Shown here piece after piece: positions 17,595 through 25,912 of a DNA stretch of 64,000 nucleotides. The stretch lies in contig CAZGUX010000186.1 of NCBI GenBank assembly GCA_964529305.1, positions 1-64,000 of the forward strand, read 5' to 3'. This DNA is from CAZGUX01 sp964529305. GTDB taxonomy: Bacteria > Acidobacteriota > Terriglobia > Bryobacterales > Bryobacteraceae. The notes below the pieces were generated by a model. It saw nothing but the letters and a program-made list of their open reading frames with translations. It was not told the DNA's origin and searched no databases. Each line of letters opens with the position of its first letter. Positions within the stretch are counted from its first letter, which is position 1. A program made the position numbers and the translations under genes.

Positions 17595-19451
17595 ATGCAG
17601 CATCTTTGGCTGATCCCCATATTCCCGCTGATCGGATTCGCGATCAACGGCATTTTCGGGCGCAAGGCTTCGAAAGCGCTGATCAATGCCGTCGCGGTCG
17701 GGTCGGTCGTGCTCTCATTCCTCTGGGTCCTCAAGGTCCTGATGGGTTTGGGCAGCCTCGATACCGCCCACATTGAGCGCTACTACACGTGGTTCCAGAG
17801 CGGCGATCTCACCGTCGGCGTCGACCTGCAGATCGACCGCCTGACCGCGGTCATGCTCCTCGTGGTCACCGGTATCGGATCCCTGATTCACGTCTACGCC
17901 ACCGGGTACATGTCTCACGAGGGCGGATACCATCGGTTCTTCGCCTACCTGAACCTGTTCATGTTCTTCATGCTGGTCCTGGTGCTGGCCGGCAATTACC
18001 TGCTTCTGTTCGTGGGCTGGGAAGGCGTGGGCTTGTGCAGCTACCTGCTCATCGGCTTCTACTTCCTGAAGCAAAGCGCCACCAACGCCGGTAACAAGGC
18101 GTTCATCGTCAACCGCATTGGCGACTTCGGGTTCATGCTGGCGTTGTTCCTGATCGTCGTCAATTTCGGCTCTTTGGATTTCGGCAAAGTGCTGCCCGCG
18201 GTCTCGGGCAAGCCGGAAGAGACCTTGAACCTGATCGGCCTGTTGCTGTTGGTCGGCGCCGCCGGCAAGTCCGCGCAGATTCCACTGTATGTCTGGCTCC
18301 CCGACGCGATGGAAGGCCCCACACCGGTCTCGGCGCTGATCCACGCCGCCACGATGGTCACGGCCGGAGTCTACATGGTGGCCCGGTCCGCTCCGCTCTA
18401 CCTGTCGGCCCACGGCGCGATGGAAGTGGTGGCCTACGTCGGCCTGGCCACGGCGGTTTTCGCGGCGACCATCGGGCTGCTGCAAAACGACATCAAGAAG
18501 GTATTCGCCTACTCCACCGTCTCGCAGTTGGGCTACATGTTTCTCGCGGCCGGAGTGGGCGCATTCTCCGCTGGCATCTTCCACGTGATGACGCACGCCT
18601 TCTTCAAGGCCCTGCTCTTCCTCGGGGCGGGCAGCGTGATTCACGCTCTGGAGGGCGAACAGGATATCCGGCACATGGGCGGCCTCCGCAAGAAGATCCC
18701 GGTGACGTTCGCGACCCTGATGTGCGCCGGCCTCGCGATCGCCGGTTTCCCGTTCACGTCGGGCTACTTCAGCAAGGATGAGATTCTGCTCGCCGCCCAT
18801 CACCACCATCCCTGGATGTACTGGGTGGGCGTGATTACCGCGGGCATGACGGCCTTCTATGTGTTCCGCTGCCTCTTCCTGACCTTCTTCGGCGAGTATC
18901 GCGGCCACCATCACCCCCACGAATCGCCTTGGGTCATGACGGGCCCACTCGTCGTGCTGGCGGTGCTCTCCCTCGCCGGTGGCTTCTTCAGCGTGCCGAA
19001 GTACCTGCATCCGGTCCTGCCGGTCGAAGAGATGCACCACGACCTGACGCTGGTGATCATCGCGACCAGCGCCGGCCTGATCGGCATCGCCCTGGCGTAT
19101 TTCCTGTACGTCCTCCGGCCGGGCCTGCCCGACGCGATGGCCCAATCGATGAGTGGCCTCTACCGCCTGATCTACAACAAGTATTTCGTCGACGAAATGT
19201 ACGACGCTGCCGTGATTCGACCGTTGATCGGCGGATCCCGCACAGTGCTGTGGAAACGAGTGGATGTCGGGCTCATCGACGGCATTGTGAACGGTGTCGC
19301 CTCGCTGGCGCGGCTGATGGGCGGCGTCCTGAAACTCGTCCAGTCCGGAAATATCCGAAGCTACGCCACCTGGATCGTGTGCGGTTCGGTGTTCGTGATT
19401 GTCGCCATGGGCCTGCTGATGATGGGCGGCCCGGCGGGAGGTGGACGGTGA
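17595..19451 (+). CDS. nuoL: NADH-quinone oxidoreductase subunit L
   Basis: 618 residues from ATG 17595; the in-frame GTG at 17571 lies inside the hairpin and is unlikely. It is the distal proton-pumping antiporter-like subunit with the long C-terminal lateral helix. Key features are NLFMFFMLVLVLAGNYLLLFVGWEGVGLCSYLLIGFY with the pump Glu, the broken-helix Lys region AAGKSAQIPLYVWLPDAMEGPTPVSALIHAATMV, and KKVFAYSTVSQLGYM. Its last bases overlap the GTG start of nuoM. Confidence 0.96.
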   Translation: MQHLWLIPIFPLIGFAINGIFGRKASKALINAVAVGSVVLSFLWVLKVLMGLGSLDTAHIERYYTWFQSGDLTVGVDLQIDRLTAVMLLVVTGIGSLIHVYATGYMSHEGGYHRFFAYLNLFMFFMLVLVLAGNYLLLFVGWEGVGLCSYLLIGFYFLKQSATNAGNKAFIVNRIGDFGFMLALFLIVVNFGSLDFGKVLPAVSGKPEETLNLIGLLLLVGAAGKSAQIPLYVWLPDAMEGPTPVSALIHAATMVTAGVYMVARSAPLYLSAHGAMEVVAYVGLATAVFAATIGLLQNDIKKVFAYSTVSQLGYMFLAAGVGAFSAGIFHVMTHAFFKALLFLGAGSVIHALEGEQDIRHMGGLRKKIPVTFATLMCAGLAIAGFPFTSGYFSKDEILLAAHHHHPWMYWVGVITAGMTAFYVFRCLFLTFFGEYRGHHHPHESPWVMTGPLVVLAVLSLAGGFFSVPKYLHPVLPVEEMHHDLTLVIIATSAGLIGIALAYFLYVLRPGLPDAMAQSMSGLYRLIYNKYFVDEMYDAAVIRPLIGGSRTVLWKRVDVGLIDGIVNGVASLARLMGGVLKLVQSGNIRSYATWIVCGSVFVIVAMGLLMMGGPAGGGR

Positions 19452-20959
19452 GTTTCCTCGGGTGGTTCGTCCTGGCGCCCCTCGTCGCCTTCCTGGTCCT
19501 TCTGATCCTGCCAAAGTCGTTGTCGCGTGTAGCTGCCCTGGTTCTGTCCCTGGGGATTTTCGTGCTTTCTCTCGGGCTCCTGCCCGGCCAACCCCTCGAG
19601 ACCGATCTGGCCTGGATTCCGGAGCTTGGTATCCGTTATCACGTGGCCATGGATGGGTTGAGCGTGTGGCTGGTGTTGCTCACCACGTTCCTCACGCCGA
19701 TCTCGGTTCTGATCTCCTGGAAGTACATCCAGCATCGCGTCAAAGAGTTTCACGCCTTCCTGCTGCTGCTGGAGTTCGGTGTGATGGGCGTCTTCGTGTC
19801 GATGGACCTCTTCCTGTTCTACGTGTTCTGGGAAGTGGGGCTGGTGCCGATGTACTTCCTGATCGGCATCTGGGGACACGACCGCCGCATCTACGCCGCC
19901 GTCAAGTTCTTCCTCTACACGATGGCCGGTTCGGTCCTGATGCTGGCGTCGATCATCTACCTTTATCTGAAGGCAGGCACGTTCGACTATCCCACCATCC
20001 TGGCCCTGCTGGCCAGCGGGAAACTCCAGTTCACGAGCCTGGAACAGACGCTGATGTTCCTGGCGTTCTTCGCCGCGTTCGCGGTGAAGGTGCCGCTGTT
20101 CCCGTTGCACACCTGGCTGCCGGACGCTCACGTCGAGGCCCCCACCGCCGGATCGGTCATGCTGGCGTCCGTGCTGTTGAAGTTGGGGACGTATGGGATC
20201 CTGCGATTCTGCATTCCCCTGTTCCCGGCGGCGGCCCGCGAGAACGCCGGTTGGATTGCCGCCCTCTCGATCATCGGCATCCTCTACGGCGCGCTGGTCG
20301 CCCTGGTGCAGCCCAACATCAAGAAGCTGGTGGCCTATTCGTCGGTCAGTCACCTGGGATTTGTCGTCCTCGGCATCTTCTCGTTCAACCAGCAGGGCCT
20401 GGACGGCGCGGTCTACCAGATGCTGAATCACGGGATCTCGACAGGCGCGTTGTTCATGCTGGTCGGGTATCTCTACGAACGGCGTCATTCCCTCGAGATC
20501 GCCGACTACGGCGGGGTCTCGACACCGGCGCCCTGGCTGGCCACAGTGTTCCTGATTACCACCCTCGCGTCGATCGGCCTGCCCACGCTGAACAACTTCG
20601 TCGGGGAGTTCCTGGTGTTGCAGGGCGCGGCTCAGGCGGACTTCCGCTGGGCCGTCTTCGCCGCCTCCGGCGTCATCCTATCGGCGTGCTACATGCTCTG
20701 GGCCTACCAACGCACGTTCTACGGGGAGACGCCCGAAAAGGTTCGCGCCCACATGCACGACCTCAGCGCGCGGGAGTGGGCTGCCATTTTGCCCATGATT
20801 GCCCTGATGATCTGGATGGGCGTGGGCGCCCAGACGTTCCTGCCGCGCATCAGCGCGACCAATGCCGTGATTCTGAAACAGACGCTCGTGAACGTCCCCT
20901 TCAACGTGAGAACCCCGGCAAAGGCCGACTCGACCAAGGAGATCGCCGATGCCCGCTAG
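19448..20959 (+). CDS. nuoM: NADH-quinone oxidoreductase subunit M
   Basis: 503 residues starting at GTG 19448, which overlaps the nuoL stop by four bases (GTGA). Antiporter-like motifs include LFYVFWEVGLVPMYFLIGIWG with the conserved Glu, FAVKVPLFPLHTWLPDAHVEAPTAGSVMLASVLLKLGTYG, and KKLVAYSSVSHLGFV. It is the middle proton-pumping subunit of the membrane arm. Confidence 0.96.
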   Translation: MSFLGWFVLAPLVAFLVLLILPKSLSRVAALVLSLGIFVLSLGLLPGQPLETDLAWIPELGIRYHVAMDGLSVWLVLLTTFLTPISVLISWKYIQHRVKEFHAFLLLLEFGVMGVFVSMDLFLFYVFWEVGLVPMYFLIGIWGHDRRIYAAVKFFLYTMAGSVLMLASIIYLYLKAGTFDYPTILALLASGKLQFTSLEQTLMFLAFFAAFAVKVPLFPLHTWLPDAHVEAPTAGSVMLASVLLKLGTYGILRFCIPLFPAAARENAGWIAALSIIGILYGALVALVQPNIKKLVAYSSVSHLGFVVLGIFSFNQQGLDGAVYQMLNHGISTGALFMLVGYLYERRHSLEIADYGGVSTPAPWLATVFLITTLASIGLPTLNNFVGEFLVLQGAAQADFRWAVFAASGVILSACYMLWAYQRTFYGETPEKVRAHMHDLSAREWAAILPMIALMIWMGVGAQTFLPRISATNAVILKQTLVNVPFNVRTPAKADSTKEIADAR

Positions 20960-22415
20960 CGCCTTCCCTTCCTCGGTGGAGATGCTCCGCTTCCTGCCCG
21001 AACTGATTTTGACGCTGGTGGGCACCCTGATCATGGTGCTCGAGCCCCTGACCGGTGAGAAGCCCAAGAACGGTCTGGGCCATCTGTCGATTGCCGCGCT
21101 GGTTGCGGCGCTGGCCGCCTCGATCGCGGCCAATGCGAATCCCGGCCCGGCGTTCTCCTCCATGTTGCTGGTGGATGGGTTCGCCACCTTTTTCCGCGTG
21201 CTCGTAATCGTGGTCGGCATTCTCACGATCCTCGCTTCCTATCGATACCTCACCCGCGAAAACGCCAACCGCGGCGAGTACTTTGCCCTGATTCTGTTCT
21301 CTGTGGTGGGACAGTGCGTGATGGTGACGGCCAACGAGCTGATCATGATCTTCATCGGGCTCGAGATCTCTTCCATCGCGACCTACGTATTGGCCGGCCA
21401 GTTGCGCGACGATCCCCGCGCCAACGAGTCGGCCCTCAAGTACTTCCTGCTCGGATCGTTCGCCACCGGATTTCTGCTGTACGGCATCGCGTTCATCTAC
21501 GGAGCCACCGGCACCACCAATCTGCTCGCCGTGCGCGAAGCGGTGCTACGAGCCGACTCGCCCTCGCCGCTCCTGCTGGCCCTGGCGGCCGCGCTCATGA
21601 TCGTCGGCTTCGGATTCAAGATCTCCGGCGTGCCGTTCCAGATGTGGGCGCCCGACGTCTACCAGGGCGCGCCCGCGCCAGTCGCCGCGTTCATGTCGGC
21701 CGGCCCCAAAGCGGCGGCGTTCGCGATTTTCCTGCGGGTCTTCATCACCATCTTCGAACCGATCGGAGAGCGCTGGGGAGTGCTCATCTGGGTCTCCGCC
21801 CTGTTGTCCATGACCCTCGGCAATTTCGCCGCGCTGACGCAGACCAACGTCAAGCGCATGCTCGCCTACAGCTCGATTGCCCACGCCGGCTACGTTTTGG
21901 TGGCGCTCTGCGCGCGATCGGAAGTCGGCACGGCCGCGGCGATGTTCTATCTGGCCGCGTACGCGCTGATGAACGTGGGCGCGTTTGCCGTGGTCTCTTA
22001 TCTCTGCGGGAAGAACGAGAAGTTCGTGGCCATCGACGACCTGGCCGGACTCGGCGCGCGCCGTCCTCTGGTGGCAGCGGCCTTGACCTTGTTCATGTGT
22101 TCGCTGATCGGCATCCCGCTCACCGGCGGCTTCTTTGGAAAGTTCTACATCTTCAAGGCGGCCTTGCAATCGAAGCTCATCTGGCTGTCGGTGCTCGGCC
22201 TTCTCAATAGCGCCGTGGCCGCATACTACTATCTCCGCGTGTTGGTCGTGATGTACATGCACGAGCCAGGGGAAGCGGTCGACGAACTGGAACCGCTCTC
22301 GCCGGGACTCGGCACCGCGCTGCTGGCCTCCGCCACCGGAGTGCTGATTCTGGGAGTCTTCCCTTCGAGCATTCTCGACTTCGCGGTGAAGTCCGCCAAG
22401 ATGCTCACCCGGTGA
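20949..22415 (+). CDS. nuoN: NADH-quinone oxidoreductase subunit N
   Basis: 488 residues, the third antiporter-like subunit, next to NuoK in the complex. Conserved elements are ELIMIFIGLEISSIATYVLAG, FKISGVPFQMWAPDVYQGAPAPVAAFMSAGPKAA and KRMLAYSSIAHAGYVL. The ATG lies 11 bases inside nuoM. It is the last gene of the operon; a palindromic REPIN-like element starts 26 bases after the stop. Confidence 0.96.
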   Translation: MPASAFPSSVEMLRFLPELILTLVGTLIMVLEPLTGEKPKNGLGHLSIAALVAALAASIAANANPGPAFSSMLLVDGFATFFRVLVIVVGILTILASYRYLTRENANRGEYFALILFSVVGQCVMVTANELIMIFIGLEISSIATYVLAGQLRDDPRANESALKYFLLGSFATGFLLYGIAFIYGATGTTNLLAVREAVLRADSPSPLLLALAAALMIVGFGFKISGVPFQMWAPDVYQGAPAPVAAFMSAGPKAAAFAIFLRVFITIFEPIGERWGVLIWVSALLSMTLGNFAALTQTNVKRMLAYSSIAHAGYVLVALCARSEVGTAAAMFYLAAYALMNVGAFAVVSYLCGKNEKFVAIDDLAGLGARRPLVAAALTLFMCSLIGIPLTGGFFGKFYIFKAALQSKLIWLSVLGLLNSAVAAYYYLRVLVVMYMHEPGEAVDELEPLSPGLGTALLASATGVLILGVFPSSILDFAVKSAKMLTR

Positions 22416-22440
22416 CTAGCACCAGCAAGCTGCCCCGCCC

Positions 22441-22545
22441 TCGGGACTGAAGTCCCGATGCGCGCTGGAAGCGCGCGCCACCAACTGTGCAATCGCCGGA
22501 GGCCCGGTGGCGCACGCTTCCAGCGTGCAAAGGAACTATAGTTCC
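22441..22545. repeat. REPIN-like compound palindromic element
   Basis: Four hairpins lie in a row. TCGGGACT pairs with AGTCCCGA (22441-22458). The arm 22460-22482 has a 7-bp stem with GGA loop; the arm 22506-22528 (GTGGCGC head, then GCACGCT-TCC-AGCGTGC) is its near-perfect inverted copy, 21 of 23 bases. GGAACTATAGTTCC (22532-22545) is a perfect palindrome. A GTGG head beside a short hairpin, present as an inverted pair, is the architecture of REP/REPIN elements moved by RAYT transposases. It sits between the converging ends of nuoN and a serine hydrolase gene and may also work as a two-way terminator. A related element is at 63826-63898. Confidence 0.75.
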
Positions 22546-22553
22546 ACTAGCCC

Positions 22554-23639
22554 TCAGGTCGCGGCCTGAGAGACGGCATCGGAGACCGGGCCGAGCAATC
22601 CCGACCGGGAATGGTCCGCTGGCCGGGTAGTCAACACGACACACATCACCCCCGTGGCACGGTCCGCCCAGGCGATGGTACCCGTGGATCCCCAGTGGCC
22701 GAACGTCCGCGGCGAACAGGCCTTGCCCAGTTTGGCCGGGTCGAGCATCCATCCCAGACCCCACGGTTCGTTCATCCCTTTCGTCTGCAGGGTCACCATC
22801 TGTTCGGCCGTTTCTTTCTTCAGCACCCGGCCATCCGGCTTGAGGAACATCGACAGCAGCGCGGCAATGTCGTGGACATTCGAGTGCGCGCCGCCCCACG
22901 GCGCGCCCAGGTCACGCCAGTAGAGGCTGTTCCAGTTCCAGTCGTTGTCACTGGTCCCGTAGATGGCCGGCGCGTGCTCCACCTGCGATTGCATGGTGGA
23001 GGGAATCTTGCGGCCGCCCAACCCGAGGGACGTTTGCGTCATACCCAAGGGCTGGAACAACTCCTCGCGGAGAAAATCCCGGAACGGCTTCCGCGTGGTC
23101 CGCTCGACGATTTCCGCGGCAAGCAGAAGACCCATGCTCTGGTAGCTCACCTTCGAGCCCGGCTTGAACAGCAGGGGCGTCTTGCACGTGATGGCCACGA
23201 AGTCCTCGAGGGGCGCATGGCGTTTGCGCAGGTCGATGTTCTCGGACAATTGATCCGGCAGGCCCGACGTATGGGTCAGCAGGTGGCGAATCGTGATGGC
23301 GTCGCGGCCGCCCCCCGAAAACTCCGGGATGTACTTGCGCACCGGATCGGCCAGCGAGAGTTTTCCGCGCTCGACCAGAATCATGACGCCGGTCGCGGTC
23401 ATGGGCTTGGTGATGGAAGCCAGCAGAAATACGCTTTCGGGCGACGTCGCCTTCCCGTAGCCGCGTTGGAACGTGAAGGAGCCCTGGCGGACATAGAGCG
23501 CCGCCGCCCGTACCTCTCCCGAGGCAATCGAGCGCTCAATCAGCGCGTCGGCCTCTTGAAGGCTACTCTTTGTCAGTTGTCGTGCCATGGCGCGGTCCAG
23601 CAAGCCGATCCCTCCCAGCATCATCGAACGTCGAAGCAT
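22554..23639 (-). CDS. Serine hydrolase of the class C beta-lactamase / PBP4* family
   Basis: About 361 residues if started at ATG 23639 (MLRRSMMLGG); a further ATG lies at 23675. The active-site motif SxxK is SITK, followed by the second motif as YQS (SYQSMGLLLAAEIVER) and a HxG-type third motif as FGHWGSTG. Such enzymes are esterases, D-aminopeptidases or beta-lactamase-like proteins acting outside the cytoplasm. The N-terminus with two arginines and a hydrophobic stretch may be a weak export signal. The natural substrate cannot be read from the sequence. Confidence 0.85.
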   Translation of the reverse strand: MLRRSMMLGGIGLLDRAMARQLTKSSLQEADALIERSIASGEVRAAALYVRQGSFTFQRGYGKATSPESVFLLASITKPMTATGVMILVERGKLSLADPVRKYIPEFSGGGRDAITIRHLLTHTSGLPDQLSENIDLRKRHAPLEDFVAITCKTPLLFKPGSKVSYQSMGLLLAAEIVERTTRKPFRDFLREELFQPLGMTQTSLGLGGRKIPSTMQSQVEHAPAIYGTSDNDWNWNSLYWRDLGAPWGGAHSNVHDIAALLSMFLKPDGRVLKKETAEQMVTLQTKGMNEPWGLGWMLDPAKLGKACSPRTFGHWGSTGTIAWADRATGVMCVVLTTRPADHSRSGLLGPVSDAVSQAAT

Positions 23640-23688
23640 GAGTACGTTCTTATCGTGTTTTGCGCCGCGTTTCAACTGCCCGGGGGGA

Positions 23689-23717
23689 CTGATAGTGCCT
23701 TGATCCCTTGTTACAAT
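23689..23717 (+). promoter_or_regulatory. Promoter candidate of the LolD-like gene
   Basis: CTGATA (23689-23694, 4/6) and TACAAT (23712-23717, 5/6) are 17 bases apart. The likely start codon GTG 23726 begins only eight bases after the -10 box, so the transcript could be leaderless. Confidence 0.4.
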
Positions 23718-23725
23718 ACGACCTC

Positions 23726-24394
23726 GTGCTCGACGTCAGGCAACTCTCCAAGCACTACGAAACCGCCCGCGGCCCTTTGCGCGTCCTCTCGGATGTTTCG
23801 CTGCAGCTCAAGCCGGGCGAGGCTCTCTCGGTGGTTGGCCCTTCCGGTAGCGGAAAGAGCACGCTGCTGTATATCCTGGGCGCGCTCGAACGTCCGACCT
23901 CGGGTTCGGTGACTCTGGGCGGCATCGATCCTTTCGGTTTGCAGGAAGCGGAGCTGGCGGCGTTTCGCAATCGCCAGATCGGCTTCGTGTTCCAGGACCA
24001 CTGCCTGCTGCCGCAATGCACCGTTCTGGAGAATGTACTCGCACCCACGTTGGTGGCCGCGAAAGATCCCGGCCGCGAAGCGCGCGCCCGCGAACTGCTC
24101 GGCCGCGTGGGTCTCGGCGACCGTCTCGATCACCTGCCTTCCGAACTTTCCGGCGGAGAGAAGCAGCGCGCGGCCCTCGCCCGCGCCTTGATTCTGTCGC
24201 CCTCGCTGCTGCTGTGCGACGAGCCGACGGGCAATCTCGACCAGACGACCGCCGCCGGCGTGGCGGACCTCCTGCTCGAACTCCACAAGGCCCTACAGAA
24301 CATCCTGATCATCGTCACCCACAGCACACAGCTCGCGGCCCGAGTCTCCAGGCGGTGCCGCATCCAGGGTGCAAATTTCGTCGAGGAGCCGTAG
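23726..24394 (+). CDS. LolD/MacB-type ABC transporter ATP-binding protein
   Basis: 222 residues from GTG 23726 (a TTG at 23708 gives 228). All ABC ATPase motifs are present: Walker A GPSGSGKST, Q-loop FVFQDHCLLP, signature LSGGEKQRAALARAL, Walker B LLLCDEPTGNLD, and switch His in IIVTHS. The ERPTSGSVTLGG stretch and PTGNLD are typical of the LolD/MacB subfamily that releases lipoproteins or drives mechanotransmission. No permease gene is adjacent: a hydrolase diverges upstream and a sulfatase converges three bases downstream, so it must pair with a permease elsewhere. Confidence 0.9.
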   Translation: MLDVRQLSKHYETARGPLRVLSDVSLQLKPGEALSVVGPSGSGKSTLLYILGALERPTSGSVTLGGIDPFGLQEAELAAFRNRQIGFVFQDHCLLPQCTVLENVLAPTLVAAKDPGREARARELLGRVGLGDRLDHLPSELSGGEKQRAALARALILSPSLLLCDEPTGNLDQTTAAGVADLLLELHKALQNILIIVTHSTQLAARVSRRCRIQGANFVEEP

Positions 24395-24397
24395 TTG

Positions 24398-25861
24398 CTA
24401 CAGCCCCAGTGCCAGCGAATCGCGCTGGCTCGTCTGCCAGGCGCTCAGTTGCTTCTTCAGCCTGGCGATCGCCCCTTGCGGCGGATCGCGGTAGAAGCGG
24501 TTCGACAGTTCCAGCGGGTCCTGCGCCGTATCGAAAAACAGGTTGTGGTCGCGGTCGAACAAGACCAGCTTCTCGCCTTCCGGCGAAACGACTGCGCGTC
24601 CGTGAGGGCCCTCCGGGGCGGTGTGCCACTCGATGAAGACATGGTCCCGCTGAAGCGGTTTGCCTTCCAGGAACGGTACCAGGCTTTGTCCCGGCAGGTT
24701 CTCGGGCGATTTGCGGCCGAGCAGCTCCAGCACGGTCGGCACGATGTCGATCGAGCTGACCGGCCGGTCGACGACGATCTGCTTCTGATGCAGAAACGGC
24801 GCGCGGATCAGCAGAGGCACCCGGCAGGCTTCCTCGTAGAACACCGACTTACCCGCCAGAGTGTGCGCGCCCATCATCTCGCCGTGGTCGCTCGTGAACA
24901 CCACGACCGTGTTGTCGGATTGGCCCGACGTTTCCAACGCCCACAGGATCTGACCCACGGCCTGATCCACCTGGCTGCAAAGCCCCGCGTAGTTGCGGTT
25001 CAGCCGCTGCCACCCGGCGCGCGTCCTGAGATCCTGTTTCTCAAACCCCTTCTCGAGAAATCCCTGGCGCAGCTTGCGGTACAACTCCGGTTCGTGGTCT
25101 ACCTGATCGCCGGGATAGTTGCGTGGGACCGGCGCCTCCTCCTCGCTGTGCAAATCGTTCAGCGGCCCGAAGAACGGCATGTGCGGCTCGAGAAAATTGA
25201 CGTGCAACAGCCAGGGCGAGCGGCGGTTGTCGAGGATGAACCGCGAGGCTTCACGCGCCAGGAACTGCGGCTTGCAATGATGGAGCGGAACCCTCACGGC
25301 AAAGCCGCGGCTGAATTTGTTGCCTTTGCGGTTATCCGGCTTGTAGCCCTGGCTCTCGAGAAACGCGTGGTAGCTGCTGCGGCGCGCGGCGTCGCGCCCC
25401 GCTCCAAAGTGCTCGCTGTAGATATCTTCAATCGAGACCCACTCCTCGAAACCGTGCTGGGCGTAGACCTCGTTGCCGAGGTGCCACTTCCCCATGTACC
25501 CCGTCCGATAGGCGGAATCGTTCAATAGCTCGGGCTGCGTGAGAGTCTCGGCGGCAAGCGGGATGTTGTTCGCGACCGACCGGTGTTGATGAGGGTACAG
25601 ACCGGTGAGGATCGACCCTCGCGATGGCGTGCAGACCGGCTGCGCGACGTAGTTCCGGCGGAAAACCACGCTCTCCGAGGCCAGCCGGTTCAGCGCGGGC
25701 ATGCGAAACCGCGAGTTGCCGCTGACCGCCAGCGTATCGTGCCGCTGCTCGTCGGTCCAGACGAAGAGCAGGTTCGGCTTGTCGCGCAAGGGACGCGTGC
25801 CGCCTCGCAAAACAGCAGGGGCGGCGCCGGCTGCGGCCAGAAACGTTCTTCGATTCAGCAT
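24398..25861 (-). CDS. Exported type I sulfatase (FGly-dependent)
   Basis: 487 residues. NRRTFLAAAGAAPAVL is a probable Tat-type signal. Cys77 in QPVCTPSRGSILTG is the CxPSR motif converted to formylglycine by a sulfatase-maturing enzyme, so it is a Cys-type sulfatase. Metal ligands include the Asp in FVWTDEQRHDTL and the SDHGEMMGAH segment; GKWHLG is the other family signature. It hydrolyses sulfate esters, probably on polysaccharides, in the periplasm. No maturase gene is in the window. Confidence 0.92.
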   Translation of the reverse strand: MLNRRTFLAAAGAAPAVLRGGTRPLRDKPNLLFVWTDEQRHDTLAVSGNSRFRMPALNRLASESVVFRRNYVAQPVCTPSRGSILTGLYPHQHRSVANNIPLAAETLTQPELLNDSAYRTGYMGKWHLGNEVYAQHGFEEWVSIEDIYSEHFGAGRDAARRSSYHAFLESQGYKPDNRKGNKFSRGFAVRVPLHHCKPQFLAREASRFILDNRRSPWLLHVNFLEPHMPFFGPLNDLHSEEEAPVPRNYPGDQVDHEPELYRKLRQGFLEKGFEKQDLRTRAGWQRLNRNYAGLCSQVDQAVGQILWALETSGQSDNTVVVFTSDHGEMMGAHTLAGKSVFYEEACRVPLLIRAPFLHQKQIVVDRPVSSIDIVPTVLELLGRKSPENLPGQSLVPFLEGKPLQRDHVFIEWHTAPEGPHGRAVVSPEGEKLVLFDRDHNLFFDTAQDPLELSNRFYRDPPQGAIARLKKQLSAWQTSQRDSLALGL

Positions 25862-25912
25862 CTTCTCTTCTCCCCTCGCTCACAGCGTCTGTTCCAAGAT
25901 ACTCTCATAGGA

